From Streptomyces sp. Root1304 (GTDB taxonomy: Bacteria; Actinomycetota; Actinomycetes; Streptomycetales; Streptomycetaceae), in contig NZ_LMEP01000025.1 in NCBI RefSeq assembly GCF_001426405.1, positions 454,750-518,749 on the forward strand: a stretch of 64,000 bases of DNA, read 5' to 3'. The position numbers were made by a program, and so were the translations under genes. Every line of letters starts with the position of its first letter. Position 1 is the first letter of the stretch. The notes beneath the pieces are model-generated. The model did not search any database. It was not told the DNA's origin and worked only from the letters and a program-made list of their open reading frames with translations. Below are positions 43,232 through 52,358 of this stretch, piece by piece.

Positions 43232-43792
43232 ATGGGCCGCGTATCGCAGGCGCAGGCGCAGGAGAACCGCAGGCGGGTGGTGGACACCGCCTCCCGGCTG
43301 TTCCGGGAGCAGGGCACCCAGGTCAGCGTCGCCGACCTCATGAAGGCGGCCGGCCTGACCCACGGCGCCTTCTACAAGCAGTTCGCCTCCAAGGAGGCGC
43401 TCGTCGACGAGGCCATCGCCCACGCCTTCGACGAGCTCACCCGGCGCCATGCGGCCGGGCTTGAGCAGTACGACGGGCAGCGGGATACCGCTCAGCGGGC
43501 CCTGATCGACGCCTACCTCTCCGTCGAGCACCGCGACGACCCGGCGGACGGCTGCCCGGTCGCCGCGATGGCCACGGACATCGCCCGCGAAGGCGGGGGT
43601 CATGCGGCCCGCCGTGTCTACACCGAAGGGGTGGCCGACTTCGCCGACTTCCTCAACGGTGACGACCAGGACGGCATCGTCCGTCTCTGCACCCTGTTCG
43701 GTGCGCTGGTGCTGTCCCGGGCCACCAAGGGCTCCCCGCTTTCGGAGGAGATCCTGATCGCCGCCCACGGCTCCTTGACGGAAACCGCCTGA
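43232..43792 (+). CDS. TetR-family transcriptional repressor
   Basis: 186 residues. N-terminal HTH: VVDTASRLFREQGTQVSVAD and LMKAAGLTHGAFYKQFASKE, the standard TetR recognition helix (THGAFYKQF). The C-terminal ligand domain is generic; DGCPVAAMATDIA is typical of regulators next to SDR genes. ATG at 43232 is preferred, with GGAGGG five bases upstream; a GTG at 43226 overlaps that site. It likely represses itself and the SDR/AKR/oxidoreductase group. Confidence 0.9.
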   Translation: MGRVSQAQAQENRRRVVDTASRLFREQGTQVSVADLMKAAGLTHGAFYKQFASKEALVDEAIAHAFDELTRRHAAGLEQYDGQRDTAQRALIDAYLSVEHRDDPADGCPVAAMATDIAREGGGHAARRVYTEGVADFADFLNGDDQDGIVRLCTLFGALVLSRATKGSPLSEEILIAAHGSLTETA

Positions 43793-44445
43793 TCAGCGCC
43801 GCGACGCAGGCACGCGTCAGTCACGCCCGTGGACGGCGGTCCATGCTCGCCGCCATCGCGAGGAACAGCAACGCTGACATCATCGGGCCGGCGGCGCGGC
43901 ATCGCTCGCGCCGAGCTGCTCATCCCGGTGCAGTGCAGCGGCGACGGCCTCCCGGTGCGCGCGGGGGTGGCGAGGGCTTCGTCGTGGCGGGCTCGGCGGG
44001 GTGGCCGAAGACCGTCTCGCGCCGCCCCGCCCCGGCCGGAGCGATCCAACCGGATGGCGGCGGGGAAGGCTGAGGCGTTGTGCCCGCAGCTCCTGATGCG
44101 GGGCGAACGCGTGTACGTTGCCGTGCGGACGTGCGCCTCTCCCCCCAGTGCCTGCGACGGCGTTCGGGGCATGTACCGGTGCCGAACGGCGGCGCGGACT
44201 CGGAATCGTCCGCGCCTTCGCGGTTGCCGCGGGCTGCCATCGCCCTGAAGTCGGGAAGACGATGTGGGCCTGGATCCGGGTTGCCCGGCCCGGCGGTGTC
44301 GACCCGAACCGCCGTGGCCGACCGGCGGACGGCGCCCCATCGCCCGGACCCCGCCCTCCCGCGCTGGTGAAGCCGGTGCAGGCGTTGTGCGGTGGAGAGA
44401 ATCGGGTCCGGTGCGTCCGCCTCAGGTCTCAGGCCGGTCATATGA
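43793..44445. other. Long intergenic region without a recognised gene
   Basis: About 650 bases after tetR contain open frames in several phases but none has a recognisable motif, a ribosome binding site and good codon pattern together. It may be degraded sequence at the join between the redox module and the mannan genes. Confidence 0.4.
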
Positions 44446-44481
44446 CTTAACCGGATCCGTTCCTCTCTGGACAACGTTGTC
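44446..44481. promoter_or_regulatory. Paired operators B (CTTAACCGG) and A (GACAACGTTGTC)
   Basis: Box B CTTAACCGG at 44446-44454 and a perfect box A at 44470-44481 lie 58-93 bases before the ROK kinase start. The A and B pair is the same as at 37456-37489, with similar spacing (box centres about 25 bases apart). Confidence 0.72.
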
Positions 44482-44538
44482 ATCCGTCGGCAGAGTGGTG
44501 CCCCGCACAGTTCGGAAGGTTCTGGAGAGGTTGGGCGG

Positions 44539-45513
44539 ATGGTGTACGGAGCGCTGGACATCGGTGGTACGAAGATCGCCGGGGCGCTGGTCGACGCCGG
44601 GGGGCGCGTGGTGGCGCGGGCGCAGCGGCCGACGCCCGCGCGTGGGTCCGCGGAGGCGATGATGGCCGCGGTGACCTCGGTCGTGGACGAGCTGGCCGCC
44701 CGTCCCGAGTGGGCTTCGCTGTCCTGTCTGGGGATCGGGAGCGCGGGGCCCGTGGACACCTTCGCGGGCACGGTGAGCCCGGTCAACATTCCGGCCTGGC
44801 GCTCCTTCCCCCTGGTGGAGCGGGTGCGGAGCCATCCCGCCGTCCCGGCGGGCATCGAGCCGGTGCTCGTCGGCGACGCGGTCGCCATGGCGGCGGCGGA
44901 ACACTGGATCGGGGCGGCGAAGGACGCGGCGAACGTTCTGTGCATGGTCGTCTCGACCGGCGTCGGCGGTGGCCTGGTCCTGGGAGGTTCCGTGCATGCG
45001 GGGACGACCGGGAACGCCGGCCACATCGGACACATCACCGTCGACCAGAACGGTCCCGTGTGCCCCTGCGGCGCCCGGGGATGTGTCGAGCGCTACGCCA
45101 GCGGCACGGCGATCGCGGCCCACGCACTGGAATCGGGCTGGACACCCCCGGCGGGCCTTCCCGTCACGGCCCGCGAGGTGGCCGCCTCCGCTCGTGCCGG
45201 CGATGCGAAGGCGCTCGCCGCCTTCGACCGGGCCGGCCGCGCCCTGGCCGCCGCCATCGCGGCCACGGCCGCGCTCGTCGAACTCGACCTGGTCGTCGTC
45301 GGAGGCGGGGTCTCCCAGGCGGGCGAGGTGCTGTTCGCGCCGCTGCGGCACCACCTGAAGTCGTATGCCGTCCTCGACTTCACCCGTGATCTCCGGGTCG
45401 TGTCCGCCGGGCTGGCTCTCGACGCCGGACTGATCGGCGCGGCCGCCACCGGCGTCGCCGCCTCCGGGCTGTCCCGCGCCGGAGGGAGCACGAGGGGGCG
45501 GACGGCACCCTGA
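44539..45513 (+). CDS. ROK-family sugar kinase (probable manno- or glucokinase)
   Basis: 324 residues. ATP motif LDIGGTKIAGALVD at residues 6-19, sugar-domain GIGSAGPVD, and the full zinc motif CPCGARGCVE near residue 174, marking a real ROK kinase rather than a regulator; no HTH is present. It precedes manA by about 130 bases on the same strand, so phosphorylation of mannose (and perhaps glucose) released by mannosidase is likely. ATG at 44539 with GGAGAGG upstream. Confidence 0.88.
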   Translation: MVYGALDIGGTKIAGALVDAGGRVVARAQRPTPARGSAEAMMAAVTSVVDELAARPEWASLSCLGIGSAGPVDTFAGTVSPVNIPAWRSFPLVERVRSHPAVPAGIEPVLVGDAVAMAAAEHWIGAAKDAANVLCMVVSTGVGGGLVLGGSVHAGTTGNAGHIGHITVDQNGPVCPCGARGCVERYASGTAIAAHALESGWTPPAGLPVTAREVAASARAGDAKALAAFDRAGRALAAAIAATAALVELDLVVVGGGVSQAGEVLFAPLRHHLKSYAVLDFTRDLRVVSAGLALDAGLIGAAATGVAASGLSRAGGSTRGRTAP

Positions 45514-45640
45514 CGTCCGGCCTGCGCCGCATGCGGGCGGGCCCCCTCTTCGCGCCCGCGTACACCGGCACCGGGCGTCCTTCGGGGCGTCGTGGCGTCC
45601 TCGCCCTTTCACCTCACCGTACGCACTCCAGGAAATGACC

Positions 45641-46831
45641 ATGGATCTCCTCCGCAACACCGTCCAGCCCTACGACTGGGGCTCCCGCACCCTGCTGCCG
45701 GACCTCATGGGCGTGCCGCCCACCGGAGCTCCCCAGGCCGAACTGTGGATGGGCGCCCATCCGGCGGCGCCCTCCCGGGTGTCCAGGAACGGCACCCTGA
45801 TGCCCCTGGACCGGGTGGTCGCCGAGGATCCGGAGGGTGAACTCGGAGCGGTCACCATGCGCCGGTTCGGGCCCCGCCTCCCCTTCCTGGTCAAGCTCCT
45901 GGCCGCCGACGCGCCGCTCTCCGTGCAGGTGCACCCGGATCTCGCCCAGGCCCAGGCCGGATTCGCCCGGGAGGACGCGCTCGGCGTACCCCTGGACGCG
46001 GCGCACCGCAACTACCGCGACGACCAGCACAAGCCCGAGATGATCGTCGCCCTCACCCCGTTCCGCGGACTGTGCGGCTTCCGGAACCCCGCGGACACCG
46101 CCGCCCTGCTCGACTCCCTGAAGGTGCCGGCGCTCCGGCCCTACGCCGAGACCCTGCGGATCGTCCCCGAGGCCCAGGCCCTCTCCGAGGTCTTCCGGGC
46201 CTTCCTCCGCCCCCCGGCGGACCTGCTCGATGCCGCCGCCCGAGCACTGGCGGTGGCGGCGGCGGGCTCGGACGAGGCTCACGTCGCCGCCTACGACCGC
46301 ATCGCGCGGGCGTATCCGGGCGACTCCGGGCTGCTGTCCGCGCTGATGCTCCGCTACGTCGAACTGGACCCGGGGGAGGCGCTGTTCCTCGGTGCCGGGG
46401 TCCCGCACGCGTACCTCTCCGGGCTCGGCGTGGAGATCATGGCGAGCTCCGACAACGTCCTGCGGTGCGGACTGACCTCCAAGCACGTCGACGCGGAGGA
46501 ACTGACCCGCGTCGTCCGCTTCGACGCGCCCCCGGCCCGTGTCCTGACTCCCCGGGAGGAGGAGGGTGAGGAGGCGTACCCGGCGCCGGTGGACGACTTC
46601 CGCCTGTCGCGGTACGTCCTCCGCGCCGGCGGACCGCGGCGGCGCGTGGCGCTGGACGCCCCGCAGATCCTCCTCTGCGTCACCGGGCGTGCGACCGTCT
46701 CCTCGCCCGGGGGGAGCCTCGACATCGGCCCCGGACAGGCCGTGTACGTGCCCGCGGGCGCCGAGGCCGGCCTGCAAGGTACCGGCACGGCCTTCCGCGC
46801 CACGACGGGCACTGCGGAACACCTCGGGTGA
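45641..46831 (+). CDS. manA: Mannose-6-phosphate isomerase, class I
   Basis: 396 residues, zinc metalloenzyme of the cupin type. NTVQPYDWGSRTLL is the N-terminus; VKLLAADAPLSVQVHPD and HKPEMIVALTPFRGLCGF carry zinc ligands (Gln, His, Glu); LGAGVPHAYLSGLGVEIMAS holds the last His and the catalytic region with NVLRCGLTSKHVD. It interconverts mannose-6-phosphate and fructose-6-phosphate. ATG at 45641 is chosen for its seven-base spacing from AGGA; an ATG two codons earlier is possible. Confidence 0.93.
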   Translation: MDLLRNTVQPYDWGSRTLLPDLMGVPPTGAPQAELWMGAHPAAPSRVSRNGTLMPLDRVVAEDPEGELGAVTMRRFGPRLPFLVKLLAADAPLSVQVHPDLAQAQAGFAREDALGVPLDAAHRNYRDDQHKPEMIVALTPFRGLCGFRNPADTAALLDSLKVPALRPYAETLRIVPEAQALSEVFRAFLRPPADLLDAAARALAVAAAGSDEAHVAAYDRIARAYPGDSGLLSALMLRYVELDPGEALFLGAGVPHAYLSGLGVEIMASSDNVLRCGLTSKHVDAEELTRVVRFDAPPARVLTPREEEGEEAYPAPVDDFRLSRYVLRAGGPRRRVALDAPQILLCVTGRATVSSPGGSLDIGPGQAVYVPAGAEAGLQGTGTAFRATTGTAEHLG

Positions 46832-46864
46832 ACGATGGGGGAGGTCAGCGAAACCGCCACTAAA

Positions 46865-46876
46865 CTTAACCGGTTA
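46865..46876. promoter_or_regulatory. Operator B (CTTAACCGGTTA) before the CBM2 mannanase
   Basis: TAACCGGTTA (46867-46876) is a perfect ten-base palindrome inside CTTAACCGGTTA. A -10-like TATTGT follows at 46885-46890 or so, consistent with repression of the mannanase gene at 47170. No box A is seen here. Confidence 0.65.
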
Positions 46877-46993
46877 TGTTCAGGCTATTGTTATCGGCCA
46901 TCACGGCCTCTAGCCTCAACTCGGCCGCCAGGAACCGGCAGGAGAACTCGCCGATCGACGAAGGCGACGAACCGAACCGTGCCTGCGGTTAAT

Positions 46994-47038
46994 CCCCACT
47001 GCCCGGAATCGAGCCGCAGCAATATCCGGGCAGTGGGG
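46994..47038 (+). terminator. Strong hairpin between manA and the mannanase, possible leader attenuator
   Basis: Perfect 14-bp arms 46994-47007 and 47025-47038 around a 17-base loop. It lies 163 bases past the manA stop but downstream of operator B, so it could terminate the ROK-manA transcript, or sit in the 5' leader of the mannanase mRNA. No gene is seen in the 338-base gap. Confidence 0.55.
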
Positions 47039-47169
47039 CCCGGAGGCGGTCCGCCCGCCACCCGTGGGGCCCGCCCGGGACCACCGGCCCCGACCGGCCG
47101 CTATCTCTCTGTCAGGCACCGCCGCGCCCGCTCTCCTCCCGGGGCGCGGCACCGAGTTGGGAGCACCCC

Positions 47170-48477
47170 ATGAACAGGACGCGAGCCCTCTCCGCAGCGA
47201 CGCTGCTCGCCCTCGCCGCCACGATCACCTCGGTCCCGGTCGCCGCCCAGGCCGCCGAGCGCTCCGACGGCTTCCGCGTCGTGGACGGAAGGCTCGTCGA
47301 CGCCACCGGCAGGGACTTCGTCCTGCGCGGCGTCAACCACGCCCACACCTGGTACACGGACCGCACCGGGCAGTCCCTCGCCGACATCAAGGCGCTCGGG
47401 GCCAACTCGGTGCGGGTGGTGCTCTCCACCGGCACCCGCTGGACGAGGAACGACGCCGCCGACGTGGCGGCCGTCGTCTCCCGGTGCAAGGCCAACCGGC
47501 TCGTCTGCGTCCTGGAGGCGCACGACACCACCGGCTACGGCGAGCAGGGCGGCGCTGCCTCCCTCTCCGAGGCGGTCGACTACTGGCTGGAGGTGGCGGA
47601 CGCCCTCAAGGGACAGGAGGAGTACGTCATCGTCAACCTCGGCAACGAGCCCTACGGCAACGCCGGCTACACCGCCTGGACGCAGGACACCAAAGACGCC
47701 ATCGGCCGGCTGCGCGCGGCCGGCTTCGACCACACCCTGATGGTCGACGCCCCCAACTGGGGCCAGGACTGGTCGGGCACCATGCGCGAGAACGCCCCCG
47801 CCGTCTTCGCCTCCGATCCCGACCGCAACACCGTCTTCTCGATCCACATGTACGGCGTCTACGACACCGCCGCCGAGGTCGAGGACTACCTCGGCAGCTT
47901 CGTCGACCGCGGACTGCCGATCGTCGTGGGCGAGTTCGGCCACGCCCACTCCGACGGCGACCCCGACGAGGACGCCATCATGGCCACCGCCCGCCGGCTC
48001 GACCTCGGATACCTCGGCTGGTCCTGGAGCGGCAACGGTGGCGGCGTCGAATACCTCGACCTCGCCACCGGCTTCGACGCCGACCGGCTCACCTCTTGGG
48101 GCGAGCGGCTCTTCCACGGCCCCGACGGCATCCGCCAGACCTCGAAGGAGGCCGGCGTCTACCGGCGCGGCTGCTCCATCGCCTACCGGCTCGACGACTG
48201 GGGCACCGGCTTCAACGCCGACATCACCGTCCGCAACACCGGCGAACAGCCCCTCAAAGGCTGGAAGCTGGACTTCGAGCTCCCCGCCGGGACCACGCTG
48301 AACTCCGCCTGGAACGCCTCCGTCACCCAGACCGGCCGGCGGGTCCGCGCCACCAGCGAGTCCTGGACCGCGTCCGTCCCGGCCGGCGGGGCCGTCAGCT
48401 TCGGCGTCAACGTCGCCGGTCCTGGTGCTGTGCCCGCCTCCTTCAGCCTCGACGGCGTTCCCTGCGCCAAGGGCTGA
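47170..48477 (+). CDS. Secreted beta-mannanase, GH5 (subfamily 8-like) with C-terminal CBM2
   Basis: 435 residues. Sec signal peptide to about residue 33. The GH5 barrel resembles Streptomyces mannanase ManA: FVLRGVNHAHTWY, acid/base Glu in VNLGNEPYGN (near 160), SIHMYGVYDTAAEV, nucleophile Glu in VVGEFGHAH (near 256). A CBM2 module spans about residues 335-433 (CSIAYRLDDWGTGFNADITV, GWKLDFELP, closing Cys near the end), anchoring it to cellulose-bound mannan. It should cut beta-mannan outside the cell. Operator B upstream places it in the mannan regulon. Confidence 0.9.
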   Translation: MNRTRALSAATLLALAATITSVPVAAQAAERSDGFRVVDGRLVDATGRDFVLRGVNHAHTWYTDRTGQSLADIKALGANSVRVVLSTGTRWTRNDAADVAAVVSRCKANRLVCVLEAHDTTGYGEQGGAASLSEAVDYWLEVADALKGQEEYVIVNLGNEPYGNAGYTAWTQDTKDAIGRLRAAGFDHTLMVDAPNWGQDWSGTMRENAPAVFASDPDRNTVFSIHMYGVYDTAAEVEDYLGSFVDRGLPIVVGEFGHAHSDGDPDEDAIMATARRLDLGYLGWSWSGNGGGVEYLDLATGFDADRLTSWGERLFHGPDGIRQTSKEAGVYRRGCSIAYRLDDWGTGFNADITVRNTGEQPLKGWKLDFELPAGTTLNSAWNASVTQTGRRVRATSESWTASVPAGGAVSFGVNVAGPGAVPASFSLDGVPCAKG

Positions 48478-48508
48478 CCCCGTACCGCACCGGCCGCACC
48501 GGGTGCGA

Positions 48509-48553
48509 GAGGAGCGGGTTCCGAGGCACGTCCCTGCCCGGAACCCGCTCCTC
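48509..48553. terminator. Hairpin, first of two between convergent genes
   Basis: Perfect 15-bp arms 48509-48523 and 48539-48553 with a 15-base loop, 32 bases after the mannanase stop. Confidence 0.7.
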
Positions 48554-48582
48554 GTCCGCTTCCGTCGCCTCCTGAGGGGGAC

Positions 48583-48632
48583 GCACGACGTTGAGGGGCT
48601 TGCCCGTACGGGCAAGCCCCTCAACGTCGTGC
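48583..48632. terminator. Perfect 50-bp palindrome, bidirectional terminator
   Basis: The segment is its own reverse complement over 50 bases with GTAC at the centre, so each strand can form a 23-24-bp stem with a minimal loop. It lies between the convergent mannanase and LacI genes. Confidence 0.8.
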
Positions 48633-48640
48633 CTGACCAG

Positions 48641-49687
48641 CTACGTACGTCGAGGTGGGCCTGTCGACCCTCTCGGTGTCAGGGACGGGGTGGGTACCTG
48701 GAAGGAGCCCGTGCGGGTTCCCTCGATCACGCCGAACAGGGTCCGGGCGACTTCCTCGCCGAAGTGGTGGACGTCGTGGCTCATCGCGGACAGCGGCGGG
48801 TGGGTCAGCCGGCACAGCTGCGAGTCGTCCCACGCCAGCAGCGACACGTCGTCGGGGACCGAGAGGCCCATCTCCGCGGCCACCCCCGACCCGGCGACGG
48901 CCATGATGTCGTTGTCGTACACGATCGCCGTCGGCCGGTCCGGGGACATCAGCAGGCTGCGGGTGGCCCGCGCGCCCTCCTCCCCGACGAAGCCGGTGGC
49001 CATCTGCCGCCGCCCGTCCAGGCCCAGTTCGGCCATGGTCGCCTCGAAGGCCGCGGCGCGGATGCCGCTGTGCCCGAGACCGGAGGGGCCGCCGACCCGG
49101 GCGATCCGCCGGTGGCCGAGGGCCGCCAGGTACCGCACGGCCTCCGCCGCCGCCGAGGCGTCGTCCGTCCAGACGGACGGGAAGCCGCCGGTCAGGGCAG
49201 GGTGCCCGACGGCCACCACGGGCATGCCGAGCGCCCGCAGCGGCGGGATGCGCGGGTCGTCCTGGTGGAAGTCGACGAGGATCGCCCCCCCGACCGTCCG
49301 GCTGCGCCACCACTCCTGGTAGAGGGCGGTCTCCTCGTCCAGGTCGCGGACGAGCCGGAGGAGGAGGGAGCAGGAGCGCTCGGCGAGGACGTCCTCGATG
49401 CCGGAGATGAACTCCATGTAGAAGGGTTCGAGGCCGAGGAGCCGGGCGGGCCGGCAGATCGCCAGGCCCACGATGCCCGCCCGGCGGCCGGAGAGGTTGC
49501 GCGCGGCCTGGTGGGGGCTCCAGCCGAGCTCCTCGGCTGCCGTGAAGATGCGCTCCCGGGTCGCCGGGGACACCCCCGGACGGTTGTTGAAGGCGAGCGA
49601 GACCGCGCCTTTGGACACCCCGGCCCGCGCGGCGACGTCGTTGATCGTGACGCGCGGGCCGGGGGCGCGAGGAGCTGGGGCGCTCAC
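48641..49687 (-). CDS. LacI-family regulator (mannan locus, first)
   Basis: 348 residues. The N-terminal HTH reads VTINDVAARAGVSKGAVSLA, followed by the hinge helix region AARNLSG. The periplasmic-binding-like domain has GLEPFYMEFISGIEDVLAE and YLAALGHRRIARVGG. It is closely related to the second LacI protein at 55731-56768 (shared EPFxMEFISGxExVLAE). The GTG start overlaps the mannosidase stop (GTGA), so the two are co-translated. Probable repressor of the mannan genes through box B or box A, with a manno-oligosaccharide as inducer. Confidence 0.9.
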   Translation of the reverse strand: MSAPAPRAPGPRVTINDVAARAGVSKGAVSLAFNNRPGVSPATRERIFTAAEELGWSPHQAARNLSGRRAGIVGLAICRPARLLGLEPFYMEFISGIEDVLAERSCSLLLRLVRDLDEETALYQEWWRSRTVGGAILVDFHQDDPRIPPLRALGMPVVAVGHPALTGGFPSVWTDDASAAAEAVRYLAALGHRRIARVGGPSGLGHSGIRAAAFEATMAELGLDGRRQMATGFVGEEGARATRSLLMSPDRPTAIVYDNDIMAVAGSGVAAEMGLSVPDDVSLLAWDDSQLCRLTHPPLSAMSHDVHHFGEEVARTLFGVIEGTRTGSFQVPTPSLTPRGSTGPPRRT

Positions 49688-52083
49688 ACCGCTCCCACAC
49701 TGAACAGGGCGGCCCGTACGGCCTCCGGGTCGTCGCCCTCCCATCCGCGCACCGTGATCCGGACCTCCTCACCGGGCAGCAGGGTGACCAGTCCGTGATC
49801 GGCGCTCGCCTGCGGAGCGAGGCGGTCCGCCTGGAGCAGGAGGTCCCGGACGAGGGTGCGGGCGGTGACGGTCACGACCGAGTTGCCGGCGCCGGCCGGT
49901 TCGACCAGGACGTCGTACGCGGGCGCGGGGTAGGCGAACTCCTTCTCGTACACCGGGAGGTGGACGGCCCGCAGGCCGTCGGCGTCGGCGACCAGCAGCT
50001 CCTTCGCAGAGTCCGCGTCCGGGAGCAGCGCGCCCGGGACGTCCAGCCGCACCACCGTCCGCGCCGTGGCCTCCACCTCCAGCACGGCCTCCTTCAGGAC
50101 CGTGCCGTCCGCGTCGAGGCGGCGCAGGGTGACCGCGGTGCGCCAGGTGGTGCCGGACTGGTTGTCGAGGGCGAGCACGGGGCCGCCCTCTGCGGGTACG
50201 AGGCTGAGCAGCCGGTCGGCGTAGACCCGGCGCAGCTCGTGGTGGAGCGGCTTGAGGCGCCCGTCGCCGTCGATCGCGGCCCAGGAGCTCACCGGCCAGC
50301 AGTCGTTGAGCTGCCACACCACCGTGCCCGCGCAGACCGGCCAGTGGGAGCGCCAATGCTCGATGCCGGCGGCGACCGCACGGGCCTGCACGACCTGTGC
50401 GAGGTAGTGCCAGCGGTCGAAGTCGCCCTCAGGGAGCCCGAAGTGGCGCTCGATGCCGCGGTTCAGCTTCCCGTTGCCGTCCTCGGCCTTCTGGTGGTGC
50501 AGCATGCCGGGGGAGTCCGGGGCCAGGTCCTCGCCGGGCAGGGCCCGGCGCAGGGTGCTGATCGCGGGCGGCGCCTGCCAGCCGAACTCGGCGCAGAAAC
50601 GCGGGACGTCGGCCCGGTACTCGGCGTAGTCCTGCCGGTTCCACACCTCCCACGAGTGGTGGGTGCCGTGCCGGGGGTCGTTGGGGTGGTGGTCCCAGGA
50701 CCCGGACCAGGGGCTGCCGGCCGCGTAGGGGCGGGTGGGGTCGAGCTCGGCGACGACCCGGGGCAGGATCCCGAGGTAGTAGCCCTCGCCCCAGGAGTCG
50801 CCGGCGAGCGGCACCTCCCAGTCCCAGTCGCGGAAGCCCCACAGGTTCTCGTTGTTGCCGTTCCACAGGACCAGGCTGGCGTGAGGCATCAGGCGGACAA
50901 CGTTGTCACGCGCCTCGGCCTCCACCTCCCCGCGCAGAGGCTGCTCCTCGGGGTAGGCGGCGCAGGCGAAGAGGAAGTCCTGCCAGACCATGAGCCCGAG
51001 CTCGTCGCAGACGTCGTAGAAGGCGTCGTCCTCGTAGATGCCGCCGCCCCAGATGCGGACGAGGTCGATGTTGGCGTCGGCGGCCTGCGTGAGGCGGGTG
51101 CGGTACCGCTCGGGCGTGACCCGGGACGGCAGGACGTCGTCGGGGATCCAGTTGACCCCGCGCGCGAAGATCCGCACGCCGTTGACGACGAAGGTGAAGC
51201 CGGTGCCGTGCAGGTCCGCGGACCGGTCGACGGTCACCGTGCGGAAGCCGATCCGGCGCGACCAGGAGTCCAGCGGCGCCCCGTCCTCGTCCAGGAGCTC
51301 CACGTCGAGCTTGTACAGCGGCTGGGAGCCGTAGCCGCGCGGCCACCACAGCTCCGGCTCGGGCACCTCCAGACGCAGGACGCCCTCTTCCTCCGTGAAG
51401 ACGGTCTCGGCGGTCGCGCCCGCCACCATGGCACGCAGGGTGAGAGGACGGTCCGTCCCGCTCTCGGTGCGCGCGGTCCGGACCCGCAGCTCGACTCGGC
51501 CGGTCGTGTCGTCCACGGTGACCAGGGGACGGACCTCGGCGAGCCGGGCGGTCGACCAGTGCTCGATCCGCACCGGCCGCCACATGCCGGCGGTGACGAC
51601 GGTGGGTCCCCAGTCCCAGCCGAAGGAGCAGGCCATCTTGCGGATGTACTGGAAGGGCTCGGGATAGACGTTGGGCCGGTCCCCGGTCAGCGCGCGGACC
51701 CGCTCGGCCTCGTCGTACGCCGAGTCGAACCGTACCTCCAGGACTCCGGTCCGGCCCGTGACGTCGAAGCGGTGGACGCGGTGCATGTTCCGGGTCGAGC
51801 CGAGGGACTCGCCGCCGAGGAGGACCTCGGCGGCGGTGTCGAGTCCCTCGAAGACCAACTCGCTCCGCTCGTGCCCCCCGGCGTGGGCGGCCAGCTCCGT
51901 CACGTACGACCACGCCCGGCGCCCCACCCAGGCGATCTCCGTCTCGTTCAGGCCGATGAACGGGTCCGGTACCACCCCGGCGGTGAGCAGATCGGTGTGG
52001 ACACAGCCGGGCACCTGCGCGGGGAGCAGTGTGTCCTCGTGGCGCAGGCTCCACCCCTCGTGCAGCTGGGTGACGTCCTTCAT
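49684..52083 (-). CDS. Beta-mannosidase, GH2 family
   Basis: 799 residues. N-terminal sugar-binding domain (LHEGWSLRHEDTLLPAQVPG, GLNETEIAWVGRRAWSYVTE), Ig-like domain, then the GH2 barrel with the acid/base in LVLWNGNNENLWG (near residue 413) and the nucleophile Glu in RFCAEFGWQAPP (near 499). WGPTVVTAGMWRPV and GGGIYEDDAFYD are mannosidase-type. No signal peptide: acts on imported manno-oligosaccharides to release mannose. ATG at 52083 with TTGGAG about ten bases upstream; an in-frame start at 52137 lies in the promoter. It carries a perfect box A palindrome within its coding region. Confidence 0.92.
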   Translation of the reverse strand: MKDVTQLHEGWSLRHEDTLLPAQVPGCVHTDLLTAGVVPDPFIGLNETEIAWVGRRAWSYVTELAAHAGGHERSELVFEGLDTAAEVLLGGESLGSTRNMHRVHRFDVTGRTGVLEVRFDSAYDEAERVRALTGDRPNVYPEPFQYIRKMACSFGWDWGPTVVTAGMWRPVRIEHWSTARLAEVRPLVTVDDTTGRVELRVRTARTESGTDRPLTLRAMVAGATAETVFTEEEGVLRLEVPEPELWWPRGYGSQPLYKLDVELLDEDGAPLDSWSRRIGFRTVTVDRSADLHGTGFTFVVNGVRIFARGVNWIPDDVLPSRVTPERYRTRLTQAADANIDLVRIWGGGIYEDDAFYDVCDELGLMVWQDFLFACAAYPEEQPLRGEVEAEARDNVVRLMPHASLVLWNGNNENLWGFRDWDWEVPLAGDSWGEGYYLGILPRVVAELDPTRPYAAGSPWSGSWDHHPNDPRHGTHHSWEVWNRQDYAEYRADVPRFCAEFGWQAPPAISTLRRALPGEDLAPDSPGMLHHQKAEDGNGKLNRGIERHFGLPEGDFDRWHYLAQVVQARAVAAGIEHWRSHWPVCAGTVVWQLNDCWPVSSWAAIDGDGRLKPLHHELRRVYADRLLSLVPAEGGPVLALDNQSGTTWRTAVTLRRLDADGTVLKEAVLEVEATARTVVRLDVPGALLPDADSAKELLVADADGLRAVHLPVYEKEFAYPAPAYDVLVEPAGAGNSVVTVTARTLVRDLLLQADRLAPQASADHGLVTLLPGEEVRITVRGWEGDDPEAVRAALFSVGAV
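50896..50907. promoter_or_regulatory. Intragenic operator A inside the mannosidase gene
   Basis: A perfect GACAACGTTGTC within codons 393-396, about 1.2 kb inside the gene. It is identical to the promoter copies; a role as roadblock or auxiliary looping site is possible, and chance is not excluded since it encodes DNVV. Confidence 0.4.
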
Positions 52084-52358
52084 GGTGTGCGGCTCCAATC
52101 GCCTGGCAGTGGGCGGGATGCGTGTACGGGCCGACAAGTTAGCCGTTCATTTACTTAACTGTCCATGAACCGGTGAAGCGCGACCTGCATCGCGCGTAGC
52201 GCATCGGGCGCGCGGATTCATCGGCCCTTGCTGATCGGCTGGCCCTGGTAACGATTGGGCATCACGCTGGAAATCAACACTTTACCGGTTCACGACTGGC
52301 TGACATAGTGCCGTCATCCCACCGATGACCTGAGCCGTGACTTTGAAGGAGTTGGGCC
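52084..52358. promoter_or_regulatory. Divergent mannosidase/importer promoter with two B operators
   Basis: TGAACCGGTGAA at 52166-52177 (reverse complement TTCACCGGTTCA) and TTTACCGGTTCA at 52281-52292 are two good copies of box B in opposite orientation, 115 bases apart centre to centre. One lies close to each gene, which suits control of both transcripts and perhaps DNA looping. No gene is seen here. Confidence 0.68.

Noticed and set aside
43829..44370. Small plus-strand open frames after tetR
   Set aside because: No ribosome binding site, no motif, and overlapping alternatives in other frames.
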